Part shown: in pieces, positions 1 through 8,141 of the stretch
Layout of the letters: each line of letters opens with the position of its first letter
Position numbering within the stretch: position 1 is the first letter of the stretch
Origin: Ottowia oryzae
GTDB lineage: Bacteria; Pseudomonadota; Gammaproteobacteria; Burkholderiales; Burkholderiaceae_C
Direction: 5' to 3'
DNA length: 64,000 nt
Assembly: GCF_003008535.1 (NCBI RefSeq)
Contig: NZ_CP027666.1
Span: forward strand, 1,534,001-1,598,000
The notes under the pieces: generated by a model
Databases searched by the model: none
Told to the model about the DNA's origin: nothing
Seen by the model: only the letters and a program-made list of their open reading frames with translations
Position numbers and translations under genes: made by a program

Positions 1-1
1 G

Positions 2-55
2 CTGGAAGTCACCGGCGAAGGCGAGCCCGGCGTCTACAAGGCCGGAAAGCTCTGA
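2..55 (+). CDS. C-terminal end of an unidentified protein (partial)
   Basis: An open frame enters from the left edge and ends at a TGA at 53-55, giving a short hydrophilic tail that ends KAGKL. It lies 90 bp upstream of the RIC gene on the same strand. The visible stretch is too short to assign a family, and I do not guess one. It could also be a chance frame, since only 17 codons are visible. Confidence 0.35.
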   Translation: MEVTGEGEPGVYKAGKL

Positions 56-145
56 TCGCCACTGCCGCCGGCCTCGCGCTGCCCGCGGGCGCGAGGCCGG
101 CAGGCCGGCTCACCCACTCCACCCCATCCCCCCCGGAGAAACAGC

Positions 146-823
146 ATGAATCTGATGGACCAATCCCTGGGCCAGTTGGCCCGCCAAATCCCTGGCGCCA
201 CGCGCGTCTTTGAAGCGCACCGCGTCGATTTCTGTTGTGCCGGCAACCGCACGCTGCGCACAGCGGCCGCCGCCGCAGGCCTGGACGCCGAGGCCGTCGC
301 CGCCGAACTGCAGGCGCTGCAGGCGCGCGGCGCGCAGGTGGATGAGCCGGACCTGCGCCAGTTCAGCGACGAGGCGCTGGTCGAGCTGGTGCTGAACCGC
401 TACCACGCGGTGCACCGCGAGCAGCTGCCCGAGCTGATCCGCCTGGCCAGCCGGGTCGAGCAGGTTCACGGCGACCGCGAGGGCTGTCCCCACGGCCTAG
501 CAGAGCACCTGAACACCATGGCGCAAGAGCTGGAAAGCCACATGCGCAAAGAAGAGATGGTGTTGTTCCCGCTGATCGTGCGGGGCCAGGGCGCCAGGGC
601 GGGCATGCCCATTGGCGTGATGCGCGCCGAACACGACGAGCACGGCGCGGCGCTGCAGCGCCTGTACGAACTGACGAACGACATCACGCTGCCGCGCGGC
701 GCGTGCACCACCTGGCATGCGCTGTACGCGGGCCTGAAGGCGTTCCGCGATGACCTGGTCACGCATATCCACATCGAAAACAACATCCTGTTCGAGCGCT
801 TCGCGCCCGCAGCAGTGCACTGA
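146..823 (+). CDS. Iron-sulfur cluster repair di-iron protein (RIC/YtfE/ScdA family)
   Basis: This 225-residue protein matches the RIC family, which repairs iron-sulfur clusters damaged by nitric oxide or oxidative stress in the cytoplasm. The N-terminal ScdA-type domain carries the paired cysteines C30-C31 in FCCAGNRTL. The C-terminal hemerythrin-like four-helix bundle has candidate di-iron ligands at H90, E136/E137, H163 and the HIHIE run at 207-211. A GGAGAA ribosome site precedes the ATG. It lies 14 bp upstream of a nitric oxide reductase, and that pairing supports a role in NO defence. Family assignment is firm; the exact substrate is inferred from family knowledge. Confidence 0.93.
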   Translation: MNLMDQSLGQLARQIPGATRVFEAHRVDFCCAGNRTLRTAAAAAGLDAEAVAAELQALQARGAQVDEPDLRQFSDEALVELVLNRYHAVHREQLPELIRLASRVEQVHGDREGCPHGLAEHLNTMAQELESHMRKEEMVLFPLIVRGQGARAGMPIGVMRAEHDEHGAALQRLYELTNDITLPRGACTTWHALYAGLKAFRDDLVTHIHIENNILFERFAPAAVH

Positions 824-837
824 AAGACGAGGGCCCC

Positions 838-3120
838 ATGGGACCGTACAAGAAATATTGGTACGCGCTGATCGGCGTATGCATCGTGATGTTCTCTTTG
901 CTCGGCTACTTCGGTGCCGAGGTCTACCGCTCGGCGCCGCCGGTGCCCAGCAAGGTGACGACGGTCGATGGCCGCACCCTCTTCACGGGCGAGCAGATCC
1001 TCGACGGCCAGACCGCGTGGCAATCGGTGGGGGGCATGCAGCTGGGCTCCATCTGGGGGCACGGCGCTTACCAGGCGCCAGACTGGACGGCCGACTGGCT
1101 GCACCGTGAGCTGTCCGCCTGGCTGGACCTGGGCGCCCAGGCGGTTCACGGCAAGCCCTACGCCCAGCTCGACGTTGGCGCGCAGGCCGCGCTGCGCGCG
1201 CAGCTGAAGGCCGAATACCGCGGTAACGGCCTCCAGGCCGGTGACACCCTGGTGGTCAGCGAGCGGCGCGCGCAGGCCATGGCGCAGACGGCGCAGTACT
1301 ACGACCGGCTTTTCGCCGACGACCCCTCGCTGGTCAAGAGCCGCGAGCATTTCGCGATGAAGGAAAACACGCTGCCCAGCGCCGAGCGGCGCCAGGCGAT
1401 GACGCACTTCTTCTTCTGGACGGCGTGGGCCGCAGGCACCGAGCGGCCCAACAGCCACGTGACGTACACCAACAACTGGCCGCATGAGCCATTGATCGAC
1501 AACGTGCCCAGCGGCGAAAACATCGTCTGGTCCATCGCCAGCGTGGTGATCCTGCTGGCGGGCATCGGCTTTCTGGTGTGGGGCTGGGCCTTCCTGCGCG
1601 ACCACGACGAGCCGCTGCCGGCCGCCCCCGCACGCGATCCGCTGACCAGCTTCGCGCTGACGCCCTCGCAGCGCGGCCTGGGCAAGTACCTGTTCCTGGT
1701 GGTGGCGCTGTTCGTGTTCCAGGTGTTCATCGGCGGCTTTACGGCGCACTACACCGTTGAGCGCAGCTTCTACGGGATCGACCTGTCGCAGTGGTTCCCG
1801 TATTCACTCACGCGCACCTGGCACATCCAGGCCGCGCTGTTCTGGATCGCCACGGGTTTTCTGGCCGTGGGCCTGTTCCTCGCGCCCATCATCAACGGCG
1901 GGCGCGACCCGAAGTTCCAGAAGCTGGGCGTGGATGTGCTGTTCTGGGCGCTGGTCTTCGTTTGCGTTGGCTCTTTCGTCGGCAACTACCTGGCCATCGC
2001 GCACAAGATGCCCGCCGAATGGAGCTTCTGGCTCGGCCACCAGGGCTACGAATACGTGGACCTGGGCCGCATCTGGCAGATCCTGAAGTGGGTGGGCATC
2101 CTGCTGTGGCTGGTGCTGATGCTGCGCGGCGTGCTGCCCGCGCTCTTCGCCCGCACCAAGGAAGACAAGAACCTGCTGGCGCTGCTGACGGCTTCGGTGG
2201 GCGCCATCGGCCTGTTCTACGGTGCGGGCCTGTTCTACGGCGAGCGCACCAACCTGTCGGTGATGGAGTACTGGCGCTGGTGGGTGGTTCACCTGTGGGT
2301 GGAAGGCTTCTTTGAAGTCTTCGCCACCACCGCGCTGGCGTTCGTGTTCAGCAGCATGGGTCTGGTTTCGCGCAGCATGGCCACCACGGCCAGCCTGGCG
2401 TCGGCTTCGTTGTTCCTGCTGGGCGGCATTCCCGGCACCTTCCACCACCTTTACTTTGCGGGGACCACCACGCCGGTGATGGCCGTGGGCGCTTCGTTCA
2501 GTGCGCTGGAAGTGGTGCCGCTGATCGTGCTGGGCCACGAGGCGTGGGAGAACTGGCGCCTGAAAGCGCGCGCCGACTGGATGGCCAAGCTCAAGTGGCC
2601 GCTGATGTGCTTCGTGGCCGTGGCGTTCTGGAACATGCTGGGCGCGGGCGTCTTCGGCTTCATGATCAACCCGCCGATTTCGCTGTACTACATCCAGGGG
2701 CTGAACACCACGCCCGTGCACGCGCACTCGGCCCTGTTTGGGGTGTACGGCTTCCTGGCGCTGGGCTTCACGCTGCTGGTGCTGCGCTACCTGCGCCCGC
2801 AAGTGGTGTTCAGCGAGGCGCTGATGAAAACCGGCTTCTGGGGCTTGAACCTGGGCTTGGTGCTGATGATCTCCACCAGCCTGCTGCCCATCGGCGTGAT
2901 CCAGTTCCTGGCCAGCGCCAGCGAAGGGCTGTGGTACGCGCGCAGCGAACAGTTCCTGCAGCAACCGATTTTGGTCACGCTGCGCTGGGTGCGCACCTTC
3001 GGCGACGTGGTCTTCATCGTCGGCGCCATCGGCGTGGCGCTGCAGGTGGTGCTGGGGCTGATGGGCCGCAGCAGCCGCGCAGCCCCCGCGGCGCTCCGTC
3101 AGGCGGTGCAGGCGGGCTGA
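838..3120 (+). CDS. norB: Quinol-dependent nitric oxide reductase (qNOR)
   Basis: The 760-residue membrane protein is a single-subunit qNOR, which reduces two NO to N2O using quinol. It starts with a membrane helix at about residues 8-26, then the periplasmic extension typical of qNOR (including the YTNNWPHEP segment), followed by the multi-helix heme-copper-oxidase-like core containing the HLWVEGFFEVFATT region. Length fits qNOR (about 750-770) rather than the shorter cytochrome-c-dependent NorB, and no norC lies nearby. A GAGG ribosome site precedes the ATG and the gene follows the RIC gene by 14 bp, so the two are probably co-transcribed. The lack of nir or nos genes here fits NO detoxification, although the window shows only one side of the locus. 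Confidence 0.95.
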   Translation: MGPYKKYWYALIGVCIVMFSLLGYFGAEVYRSAPPVPSKVTTVDGRTLFTGEQILDGQTAWQSVGGMQLGSIWGHGAYQAPDWTADWLHRELSAWLDLGAQAVHGKPYAQLDVGAQAALRAQLKAEYRGNGLQAGDTLVVSERRAQAMAQTAQYYDRLFADDPSLVKSREHFAMKENTLPSAERRQAMTHFFFWTAWAAGTERPNSHVTYTNNWPHEPLIDNVPSGENIVWSIASVVILLAGIGFLVWGWAFLRDHDEPLPAAPARDPLTSFALTPSQRGLGKYLFLVVALFVFQVFIGGFTAHYTVERSFYGIDLSQWFPYSLTRTWHIQAALFWIATGFLAVGLFLAPIINGGRDPKFQKLGVDVLFWALVFVCVGSFVGNYLAIAHKMPAEWSFWLGHQGYEYVDLGRIWQILKWVGILLWLVLMLRGVLPALFARTKEDKNLLALLTASVGAIGLFYGAGLFYGERTNLSVMEYWRWWVVHLWVEGFFEVFATTALAFVFSSMGLVSRSMATTASLASASLFLLGGIPGTFHHLYFAGTTTPVMAVGASFSALEVVPLIVLGHEAWENWRLKARADWMAKLKWPLMCFVAVAFWNMLGAGVFGFMINPPISLYYIQGLNTTPVHAHSALFGVYGFLALGFTLLVLRYLRPQVVFSEALMKTGFWGLNLGLVLMISTSLLPIGVIQFLASASEGLWYARSEQFLQQPILVTLRWVRTFGDVVFIVGAIGVALQVVLGLMGRSSRAAPAALRQAVQAG

Positions 3121-3143
3121 GCGCGCGGCACGCTCGAAAGAGC

Positions 3144-3178
3144 AAGGGGCTCTCACCACCGGGTGCGGGCCCTTTTTT
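3144..3178 (+). terminator. Probable terminator after norB
   Basis: An imperfect hairpin (AAGGG pairing with CCCTT, with an inner CACC/GGTG stem) is followed by a TTTTTT run directly downstream of the norB stop. The outer stem is only five pairs, so the call is moderate. Confidence 0.5.
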
Positions 3179-3199
3179 ATGAGCGAGAAGAATCCAATG

Positions 3200-3253
3200 A
3201 AAAGTGCTGCCAGCGCAGGATGGACGTGCGCCGGCTGCTATGAACTTGATAGT
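3200..3253 (-). repeat. Family A palindromic repeat, copy 1 (intergenic)
   Basis: On the minus strand it reads CTATCAAGTTCATAGCAGCC, then GGCGC and a second arm TGCGCTGGCAGC. It lies between the convergent norB and encapsulin genes. It matches the unit TAGCTGCC-R-GCGCT...AGCGCTGG seen about 23 times in this window. Confidence 0.75.
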
Positions 3254-3343
3254 CAATGCCGTGGCGTGCAGGCCGTGCAGGGCGGGCAGCGCGCACCCCG
3301 GCGCCCGCATCGCCATCCACGGCCATCCCGCATGACCCGGGCG

Positions 3344-3369
3344 AAAAAAAACCCGCGCAGGTGCGCGGG
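3344..3369 (-). terminator. Rho-independent terminator of the encapsulin transcript
   Basis: On the minus strand a perfect 7 bp stem CCCGCGC-ACCT-GCGCGGG is followed by a run of eight T. It sits 40 bp past the encapsulin stop and so ends the peroxidase-encapsulin operon. Confidence 0.85.
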
Positions 3370-3408
3370 CGGCTCGGTCGGGCGGCGGTGCCGCCCTGGC
3401 CCCATGGA

Positions 3409-4218
3409 TCAGGCCTGCGGCAGGATGGCCACGGCCGCCTCGGCCGTCAGCAGGCGGAAGGTCAGGTTCTCTTCGAGGTAGAGCTTCACCGTGGTTTCGG
3501 TGTGGCTGAGGTAGCCGATGGAAAGGTCACGGCCCAGGTTCAGCTCGAAATCGCCACCGCGGGTAGACAGCACGTACGCCCCTTCGATGGCCGGCGCCCA
3601 GATGATGTTGTCGGCGCCCACCAGGCGCTGAATGTGGTTGAGCACCGGGTAGCCCTTGTCGTTGGCCTCTTGCAGCGCGGTGTAGGCGTTGGCGCCCAGC
3701 ACGGCCACGTACGGGCCATCCACGCCCACCAGCTTGAGCTGCTTGAGTGCGGCGGCAATCACGTCGGGGTAGTCGGTGGCCTGCGCGGGCAGCGTCAGCA
3801 CGGGGTTGGACGTGCCTTCGCGGATGCCCTCGATGCCCGCGGCCGCGTAGCCCAGGAAGATGGTTCGGTCTTCGGCATAGGCCAGCTGTTCGGCCGCGTC
3901 CTTGGCGGGCTGCCAGTCCGAATCTTCGGCGCCGCGTTCCACATCGTCGATGGCCTCGCGCGTCAGCTCGAACGGCACCCGAAACTCCACCAGCGGCATG
4001 ACCACGCGCTGGCGGGCAACCACGCCTTCCTGTGGCGCGGGCAGCGGCCTGAGGTGACCGGTGCCGATGGCCGAGCGCTTCACGCCCGATTCGGCCATCT
4101 CCACGTCGACCGAGCGGCGCCCGGCCAGGTTGCGCTGGAAGGTGCGGGTGACTTCTTCCTCGATCTGCTTCCAGGCAGCGTCGGAAATGGGGGCAAGTTC
4201 ACGGTGAAGGTTGTTCAT
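3409..4218 (-). CDS. Encapsulin shell protein (family 1, linocin M18-like)
   Basis: The 269-residue protein is a family 1 encapsulin, an HK97-fold protein that self-assembles into a protein nanocompartment in the cytoplasm. Typical features are the N-terminal region ISDAAWKQIEEE, the central FLGYAAAGIEGI and YVAVLGANAYTAL segments, and the C-terminal FRLLTAEAAVAIL. Length is normal for the family. A clear AGGAGCCCCC site precedes the ATG. It lies 81 bp downstream of a DyP peroxidase whose C-terminus carries an encapsulin-targeting motif, so this is a cargo-shell operon. A strong terminator follows. Shell identity is confident; the physiological role, probably oxidative stress defence, is inferred. 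Confidence 0.94.
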   Translation of the reverse strand: MNNLHRELAPISDAAWKQIEEEVTRTFQRNLAGRRSVDVEMAESGVKRSAIGTGHLRPLPAPQEGVVARQRVVMPLVEFRVPFELTREAIDDVERGAEDSDWQPAKDAAEQLAYAEDRTIFLGYAAAGIEGIREGTSNPVLTLPAQATDYPDVIAAALKQLKLVGVDGPYVAVLGANAYTALQEANDKGYPVLNHIQRLVGADNIIWAPAIEGAYVLSTRGGDFELNLGRDLSIGYLSHTETTVKLYLEENLTFRLLTAEAAVAILPQA

Positions 4219-4299
4219 GGGGGCTCCTGAAAGGTACTGCCGCTCAGCGGCTTTGAAAACGGGGTGAATCGTGCGGTGCGACAGCGCTGCGCGGCCGCA

Positions 4300-5442
4300 T
4301 CAGTTGCTGGCGTCGGGCGCGGGGCCGCTGGCGCTGGGCGCCTGGCTCCACTGCGGCTGGCCTTTCAGCGAGCCGATGGGCAGCGTGCCGCTGCTGACGG
4401 GCGCGGCCACGGGCGCCGTCGGCACCGATCCGCTGGCCGGCGCAGCGCCGGGGGCAAAGGGGTTGCCATCGCCCAGCGCGGCCAGCAAGGTGGCCGAGGG
4501 CACGAAGAACAGCGTGCCGGTCACGGCGGTGCTGAAGTCCAGCAGGCGGTCGTAGTTGCCCGGCGGGCGGCCGATGAACATGTTGATCAGCATCTGCTCG
4601 GTGATGGCCGGGTCGCGCGCGTAGCCGATGAAATACGTGCCGTATTCGTTGCGCGCCGCGTTGGCGAACGGCAGGTTGGCCCGCACGATGGACAGCTGGT
4701 TGCCCTCGGCGTCCTCGATCACGTTCAGCGAGGAATGCGAGTTGGTCGGCTTGACGTCTTCGGCCATCTCGATGTTGCCCTGCTTGGACCGGCCGATCAC
4801 GCGTTCCTGCTCGTCGGTCGCGGTGGCATTCCAGGCCTTCATGTCGTGCAGGTACTTCTGCACGATGACGTAGCTGCCTTCCTTGAAGCGCGGGTCCTCA
4901 TCGCCCACCAGGGTGGAGGCCAGCGCGTCCTGGCCGTCGGGGTTTTCCACGCCGTCCACAAAGCCGATCATGGCGCGCGCCTCGAAATAGCGAAAGCCAT
5001 GCACTTCGTCCACCGCCACGACGGCGTCGCCCAGCGCGTTCATGCACTGCATCGCCATCTCGAAGCACATGCGCTCTGACTTCGCGCGGATGTGCAGCAG
5101 CAGATCGCCGGGCGTGGAAGGCGCAAAGTGCTTGTCGCCCCGCAAAGGCTGAAACTCGTGCAGGCCGGCAGGCCGGGGCGCGCCGAAAAGGCGATCCCAC
5201 GCGGGCGAGCCGATACCCACCACCATGCTGAGCTGTTCTTCGGGAATGCGGCGCTCCACGCTGCGGATCAGCGCGGCGGTGTTGCCGAAAAAGGCTTTCA
5301 CCGTGTCCTCGGCCTCGTCGCCGGGGGTGATGTTCAGCACGATGAAGTGCGCGGCCATGGGCAGCGGCACGTTGACGGCCTGGGCGGCGGGCGCTTCAAC
5401 AGGCGCCATCGGAAGTTTTGCGGAAGGGGTGGAATCGGCCAT
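4300..5442 (-). CDS. DyP-type heme peroxidase, encapsulin cargo
   Basis: This 380-residue dye-decolourising peroxidase contains the family GxxDG motif at 160-164 (GFVDG) with catalytic D163, a candidate proximal heme ligand H236 in NSHSS, and the catalytic R254 in IVRANLPF. The catalytic domain ends near 325. It is followed by an Ala/Pro/Ser-rich linker (about 329-351) and TLPIGSLKG at 353-361, which closely resembles the targeting peptide by which DyP cargo docks inside encapsulin (SLGIGSLKG type). An unusual tail of about 19 residues, also Pro/Ser/Ala-rich, follows the motif, whereas such motifs are normally nearly terminal. The shell gene lies immediately downstream on the same strand. Confidence 0.94.
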   Translation of the reverse strand: MADSTPSAKLPMAPVEAPAAQAVNVPLPMAAHFIVLNITPGDEAEDTVKAFFGNTAALIRSVERRIPEEQLSMVVGIGSPAWDRLFGAPRPAGLHEFQPLRGDKHFAPSTPGDLLLHIRAKSERMCFEMAMQCMNALGDAVVAVDEVHGFRYFEARAMIGFVDGVENPDGQDALASTLVGDEDPRFKEGSYVIVQKYLHDMKAWNATATDEQERVIGRSKQGNIEMAEDVKPTNSHSSLNVIEDAEGNQLSIVRANLPFANAARNEYGTYFIGYARDPAITEQMLINMFIGRPPGNYDRLLDFSTAVTGTLFFVPSATLLAALGDGNPFAPGAAPASGSVPTAPVAAPVSSGTLPIGSLKGQPQWSQAPSASGPAPDASN

Positions 5443-5542
5443 GTTGGGATGAATTCGGCGTGGGATTCAGGCGAAAAGAGGGCGGCAGATGGCCCGCTGG
5501 GCGGGATGCTCAGGCGGCGTAGGCGTGCTGCGCAGTGGCGCC

Positions 5543-5578
5543 GGACAAGTGCCCAGCGCGAGCGCGAAAGCCTTGTCC
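5543..5578. repeat. 7 bp inverted repeat upstream of the peroxidase gene
   Basis: GGACAAG and CTTGTCC are separated by 22 bases, about 100 bp upstream of the DyP start. It may be a regulator site or the stem of a hairpin between exoIII and the peroxidase gene. No known consensus is matched. Confidence 0.25.
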
Positions 5579-5694
5579 GATCTGCCAGCCAGTGGCAATG
5601 CTAGGCTTCAGCGCGCAAGGCCGTCCACGCATCCATCCCATCTGGTCGCCTTGTTTTGATTTTGAGCCTTATATGGTGGCGCAGCCCCGCGTAT

Positions 5695-6471
5695 TCAAGA
5701 CAACGTCACCGTCACCGGTGCGTGGTCGCTGGGCTTGGGCCATTTGCGCGGAACGCGGTCGATGCTGCACGCACTCAGCTGCGGCAGCAGCGGCGCGCTG
5801 ACCAGGATGTGGTCAATCCGCAGGCCGCGGTTCTTCTGGTAGCCCAGCATGCGGTAGTCCCACCACGAATAGCTTTTGTCCGGCTGATCGAACTGGCGAA
5901 AGGCGTCTGTCAAACCCAGGCCCAGCAGCTCCTTGAAATGCTGGCGTTCTTCGGTGGTGTGGTGAATGGTTTCGGCCAGGCCCACCGGGTCGTAGCTGTC
6001 GCGGTCTTCGGGGGCGATGTTGAAGTCGCCCACCAGCACCAGGCGCGGGTGCGCTGCCAATTCGGTCTGCAGCCAGCTTTGCAGGCCCGTCAACCAGCGC
6101 ATCTTGTAGGCAAACTTGTCGCTGCCCGGCTCTTGCCCGTTGACGAAATAACCGTTGACCACGCGCACCGGGCCGCCAGGGCCGGCCACCGTGCCGGCGA
6201 TCACGCGCGAATTCTCGTCGGCAAAGCCGCCGATGTTGCGCACCACGTCGGCCACGGGCGTGCGCGACAGCAGCGCCACGCCGTTGTACGTCTTCTGGCC
6301 GAAAACGGCCGCTTCGTAACCCGCTTCGCGCAGCGCGTCGTGTGGAAACTTGTCGTCGGTCAGTTTCAACTCTTGCAGCGCCAGCACATCGACCGGGTTG
6401 GCGGCCAGCCAGTCCAGCACGTGCTGCAGGCGGGCGGTGAGGGAGTTGACGTTCCAGGTGGTGATTTGCAT
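5695..6471 (-). CDS. xth: Exodeoxyribonuclease III
   Basis: The 258-residue enzyme belongs to the exonuclease III/AP endonuclease family, which incises abasic sites and removes 3' blocks in base excision repair. Signature segments are present in order: TTWNVNSLTARL at the N-terminus, LQELKLTDDKFP (catalytic Glu), GDFNIAPEDRDSYDP (Asp and Asn), YSWWDYRMLGYQKNRGLRIDHIL, and the final SDHAPV. The frame stays open further upstream, but the ATG at 6469-6471 begins exactly at the conserved MQITTWNVN, so I chose it. Length is normal for the family. It stands alone on the minus strand. Confidence 0.93.
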   Translation of the reverse strand: MQITTWNVNSLTARLQHVLDWLAANPVDVLALQELKLTDDKFPHDALREAGYEAAVFGQKTYNGVALLSRTPVADVVRNIGGFADENSRVIAGTVAGPGGPVRVVNGYFVNGQEPGSDKFAYKMRWLTGLQSWLQTELAAHPRLVLVGDFNIAPEDRDSYDPVGLAETIHHTTEERQHFKELLGLGLTDAFRQFDQPDKSYSWWDYRMLGYQKNRGLRIDHILVSAPLLPQLSACSIDRVPRKWPKPSDHAPVTVTLS

Positions 6472-6791
6472 GGGCAGGCTTCTTGCTGATCCAGTGGCGG
6501 CGAGGGCGCGCCAGCGACAACGGGCTTTATAGACCGATTTGACCCCGAATTCCGCGCCATGAAGGCTGCAGGCGGGTTCGCGCCCTGGCCAACGCAGCCG
6601 GGCTGCGGGGGCCGCCGCCGTGTTGCGATGGGCCGGAGGATTGGGGTGGCTTCGTGCTCTGGCGCAGATGCAGCGGGCGCTGGCAGCTATCAAAAGCAGA
6701 GTAATTCAAGGTCGCGCGGCGGCGGCGCCCGCTCGGTCGTGCCTGACTCTTGCACGGCCACTGATGCGCCCTGCGTGCCATGTTCGCCGCG
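6472..6791. other. Intergenic region with one family A repeat
   Basis: This 320 bp gap separates exonuclease III from the DUF488 gene. Apart from the family A copy at 6656-6706, I see no convincing gene, RNA or terminator. Short frames here have no recognisable protein features. Confidence 0.5.
6656..6706 (-). repeat. Family A palindromic repeat, copy 2 (intergenic)
   Basis: The minus strand reads TTTTGATAGCTGCCAGCGCC, then CGCTGCATCTGCGCCAGAGC, a near-perfect match to the unit. Confidence 0.8.
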
Positions 6792-7352
6792 CTACGCTCG
6801 CGGCGCTTCTTCCGGGTAAGTCACCGTGCCGTCGGTGTGAACCACGGCGCCGGGCGTCAGTCGGGCGGGCTCGATCTTCTTGTCGATGATGTTGAACACG
6901 CTTTCACCCGCAGCCAGCAGGTAGTCGGCAATGATGCGGCGGTGGCAGCGCCACCACACGGCTTCTGAGCACATGATGGCGCAGCGCTCTTGCTGGCCTT
7001 CTTCGCGCAGCGTCTTCAGCGCCGCCTGAAAGCGCGGCTGCAGCGCCCAGTCGGCGTAGTTGTGAAAGCTGGCGTTGTCCCAGAAAGCGTTGACCTCGGG
7101 CGCCACCTCGCGCTGGCGGCCGCGCCGCCCGCCCAGGTCTTCCAGCCGCTCGTAGGCGATGCCGCGCTCGGCCAGCGCGCGCGCCAGTTCTTCGCTGTTG
7201 AACTGCGGGTTGGTGCGCGAGCGGGGAAAGGTGCGCACGTCGATCAGCCGCGTCACGCCCGCGGCGTGCAGGTGCTCGGCCAGCGCATCCACCGTCAGCG
7301 TGGAATGGCCAATGGTGAAGTACGGCAGGCGATCGGCCACGGGCGCGCTCAT
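6792..7352 (-). CDS. DUF488 domain protein
   Basis: The 186-residue cytoplasmic protein has the DUF488 signature: TIGHSTLTVDALAEHL at the start, IDVRTFPRSRTNPQFN, and the cysteine-containing MCSEAVWWRCHRRIIADYL segment near the C-terminus. The family has no settled biochemical function. Its start overlaps the stop of the upstream DUF2945 gene by 4 bp, so the two are translationally coupled. Family assignment is confident, function unknown. Confidence 0.88.
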   Translation of the reverse strand: MSAPVADRLPYFTIGHSTLTVDALAEHLHAAGVTRLIDVRTFPRSRTNPQFNSEELARALAERGIAYERLEDLGGRRGRQREVAPEVNAFWDNASFHNYADWALQPRFQAALKTLREEGQQERCAIMCSEAVWWRCHRRIIADYLLAAGESVFNIIDKKIEPARLTPGAVVHTDGTVTYPEEAPRA

Positions 7353-7567
7353 GGGCCGCTGATGCGGTGCAGCGCCGCGCCTTTGTGCACGGCCAGGTGG
7401 TCGGTCTTGTCGCTCTGGATTTCGTACTGCGGATCGGCTGCGCTGGCGTGGTGGGTGTAGCCCTTCCAGTCGAAATCCTGCGTGTGGATGCGCACGATGC
7501 GGCCGCTGACCTGCCCGGCCTCGGAATTCCAGCCCACGTGCTCGCCCACCTTGAATGCTTCGCTCAT
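7349..7567 (-). CDS. DUF2945 (HVA1-like) small protein
   Basis: The 72-residue protein begins MSEAFKVGEHVGWNSEAG and continues with GRIVRIHTQDFDWKGYTHHAS and DPQYEIQSDKTDHLAVHKG, which matches the small DUF2945 family with its SH3-like HVGWNSEAG core and KTDHxAxHKG ending. Function is unknown. The ATG at 7565-7567 gives the family-length product; a longer upstream frame lacks family features. Its TGA overlaps the DUF488 start by 4 bp. Confidence 0.82.
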   Translation of the reverse strand: MSEAFKVGEHVGWNSEAGQVSGRIVRIHTQDFDWKGYTHHASAADPQYEIQSDKTDHLAVHKGAALHRISGP

Positions 7568-7631
7568 GCTTGCCCTTGAACAGACTGCTCTCGGGCGATT
7601 GTGGCGCCAGTGCGCCGCGCGTGTTTGGCGC

Positions 7632-8138
7632 TCAGCGATCCGCCCGGCGCCGCCAGGTGACAAAGGCGCCGCGCAGGCCGGTGCGCGACTCAAACGGCTC
7701 GCGCGCCACTTCCTGCCATTCGGGGCCGATGGCGGGCGCGTGGGCGTCGCCGTCGAAGTCGGCGTCGATCTCGGTCACCACCAGCTCGTCGGCCAAGGGC
7801 ATCGCCTGGGCATAGATCTGCGCGCCGCCGATCACCCAGGCCTGGCTCGGTGTGCCGTCAAGGTTCTCTGCTTTTTGTAGCGCGTCGCGCAGGCTGGACG
7901 AGCGCTGGGCGCCTGTTTCATTCCAATCTTCCTGGCGGGTGATGACGATGTTGGTGCGCCCCGGCAGCGGGCGAAAGCGCGGCGGGATCGAATCCCACGT
8001 GCGCCGGCCCATGACGACCGGGTGGTTCAGCGTGACGCGCTTGAAATGCGCCAGGTCTTCCGGCAGATGCCAGGGCATCACGCCGCCCTGGCCGATGACG
8101 CCGTTGCGCGCGCGGGCGTAGATAAGTCCGACTTTCAT
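7632..8138 (-). CDS. folA: Dihydrofolate reductase
   Basis: The 168-residue enzyme reduces dihydrofolate to tetrahydrofolate with NADPH. It shows the family pattern: LIYARARNGVIGQGGVMPWH with the Trp-His of the substrate loop, LPEDLAHFKRVTLNHPVVMG, RTWDSIPPRFRPLPGRTNIV, and VIGGAQIYAQAM. Length is normal. It is the last gene of the minus-strand run, 3 bp after the TRAP permease. thyA lies about 5.8 kb upstream on the same strand, and both act in the thymidylate/folate cycle. Confidence 0.95.
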   Translation of the reverse strand: MKVGLIYARARNGVIGQGGVMPWHLPEDLAHFKRVTLNHPVVMGRRTWDSIPPRFRPLPGRTNIVITRQEDWNETGAQRSSSLRDALQKAENLDGTPSQAWVIGGAQIYAQAMPLADELVVTEIDADFDGDAHAPAIGPEWQEVAREPFESRTGLRGAFVTWRRRADR

Positions 8139-8141
8139 GGC

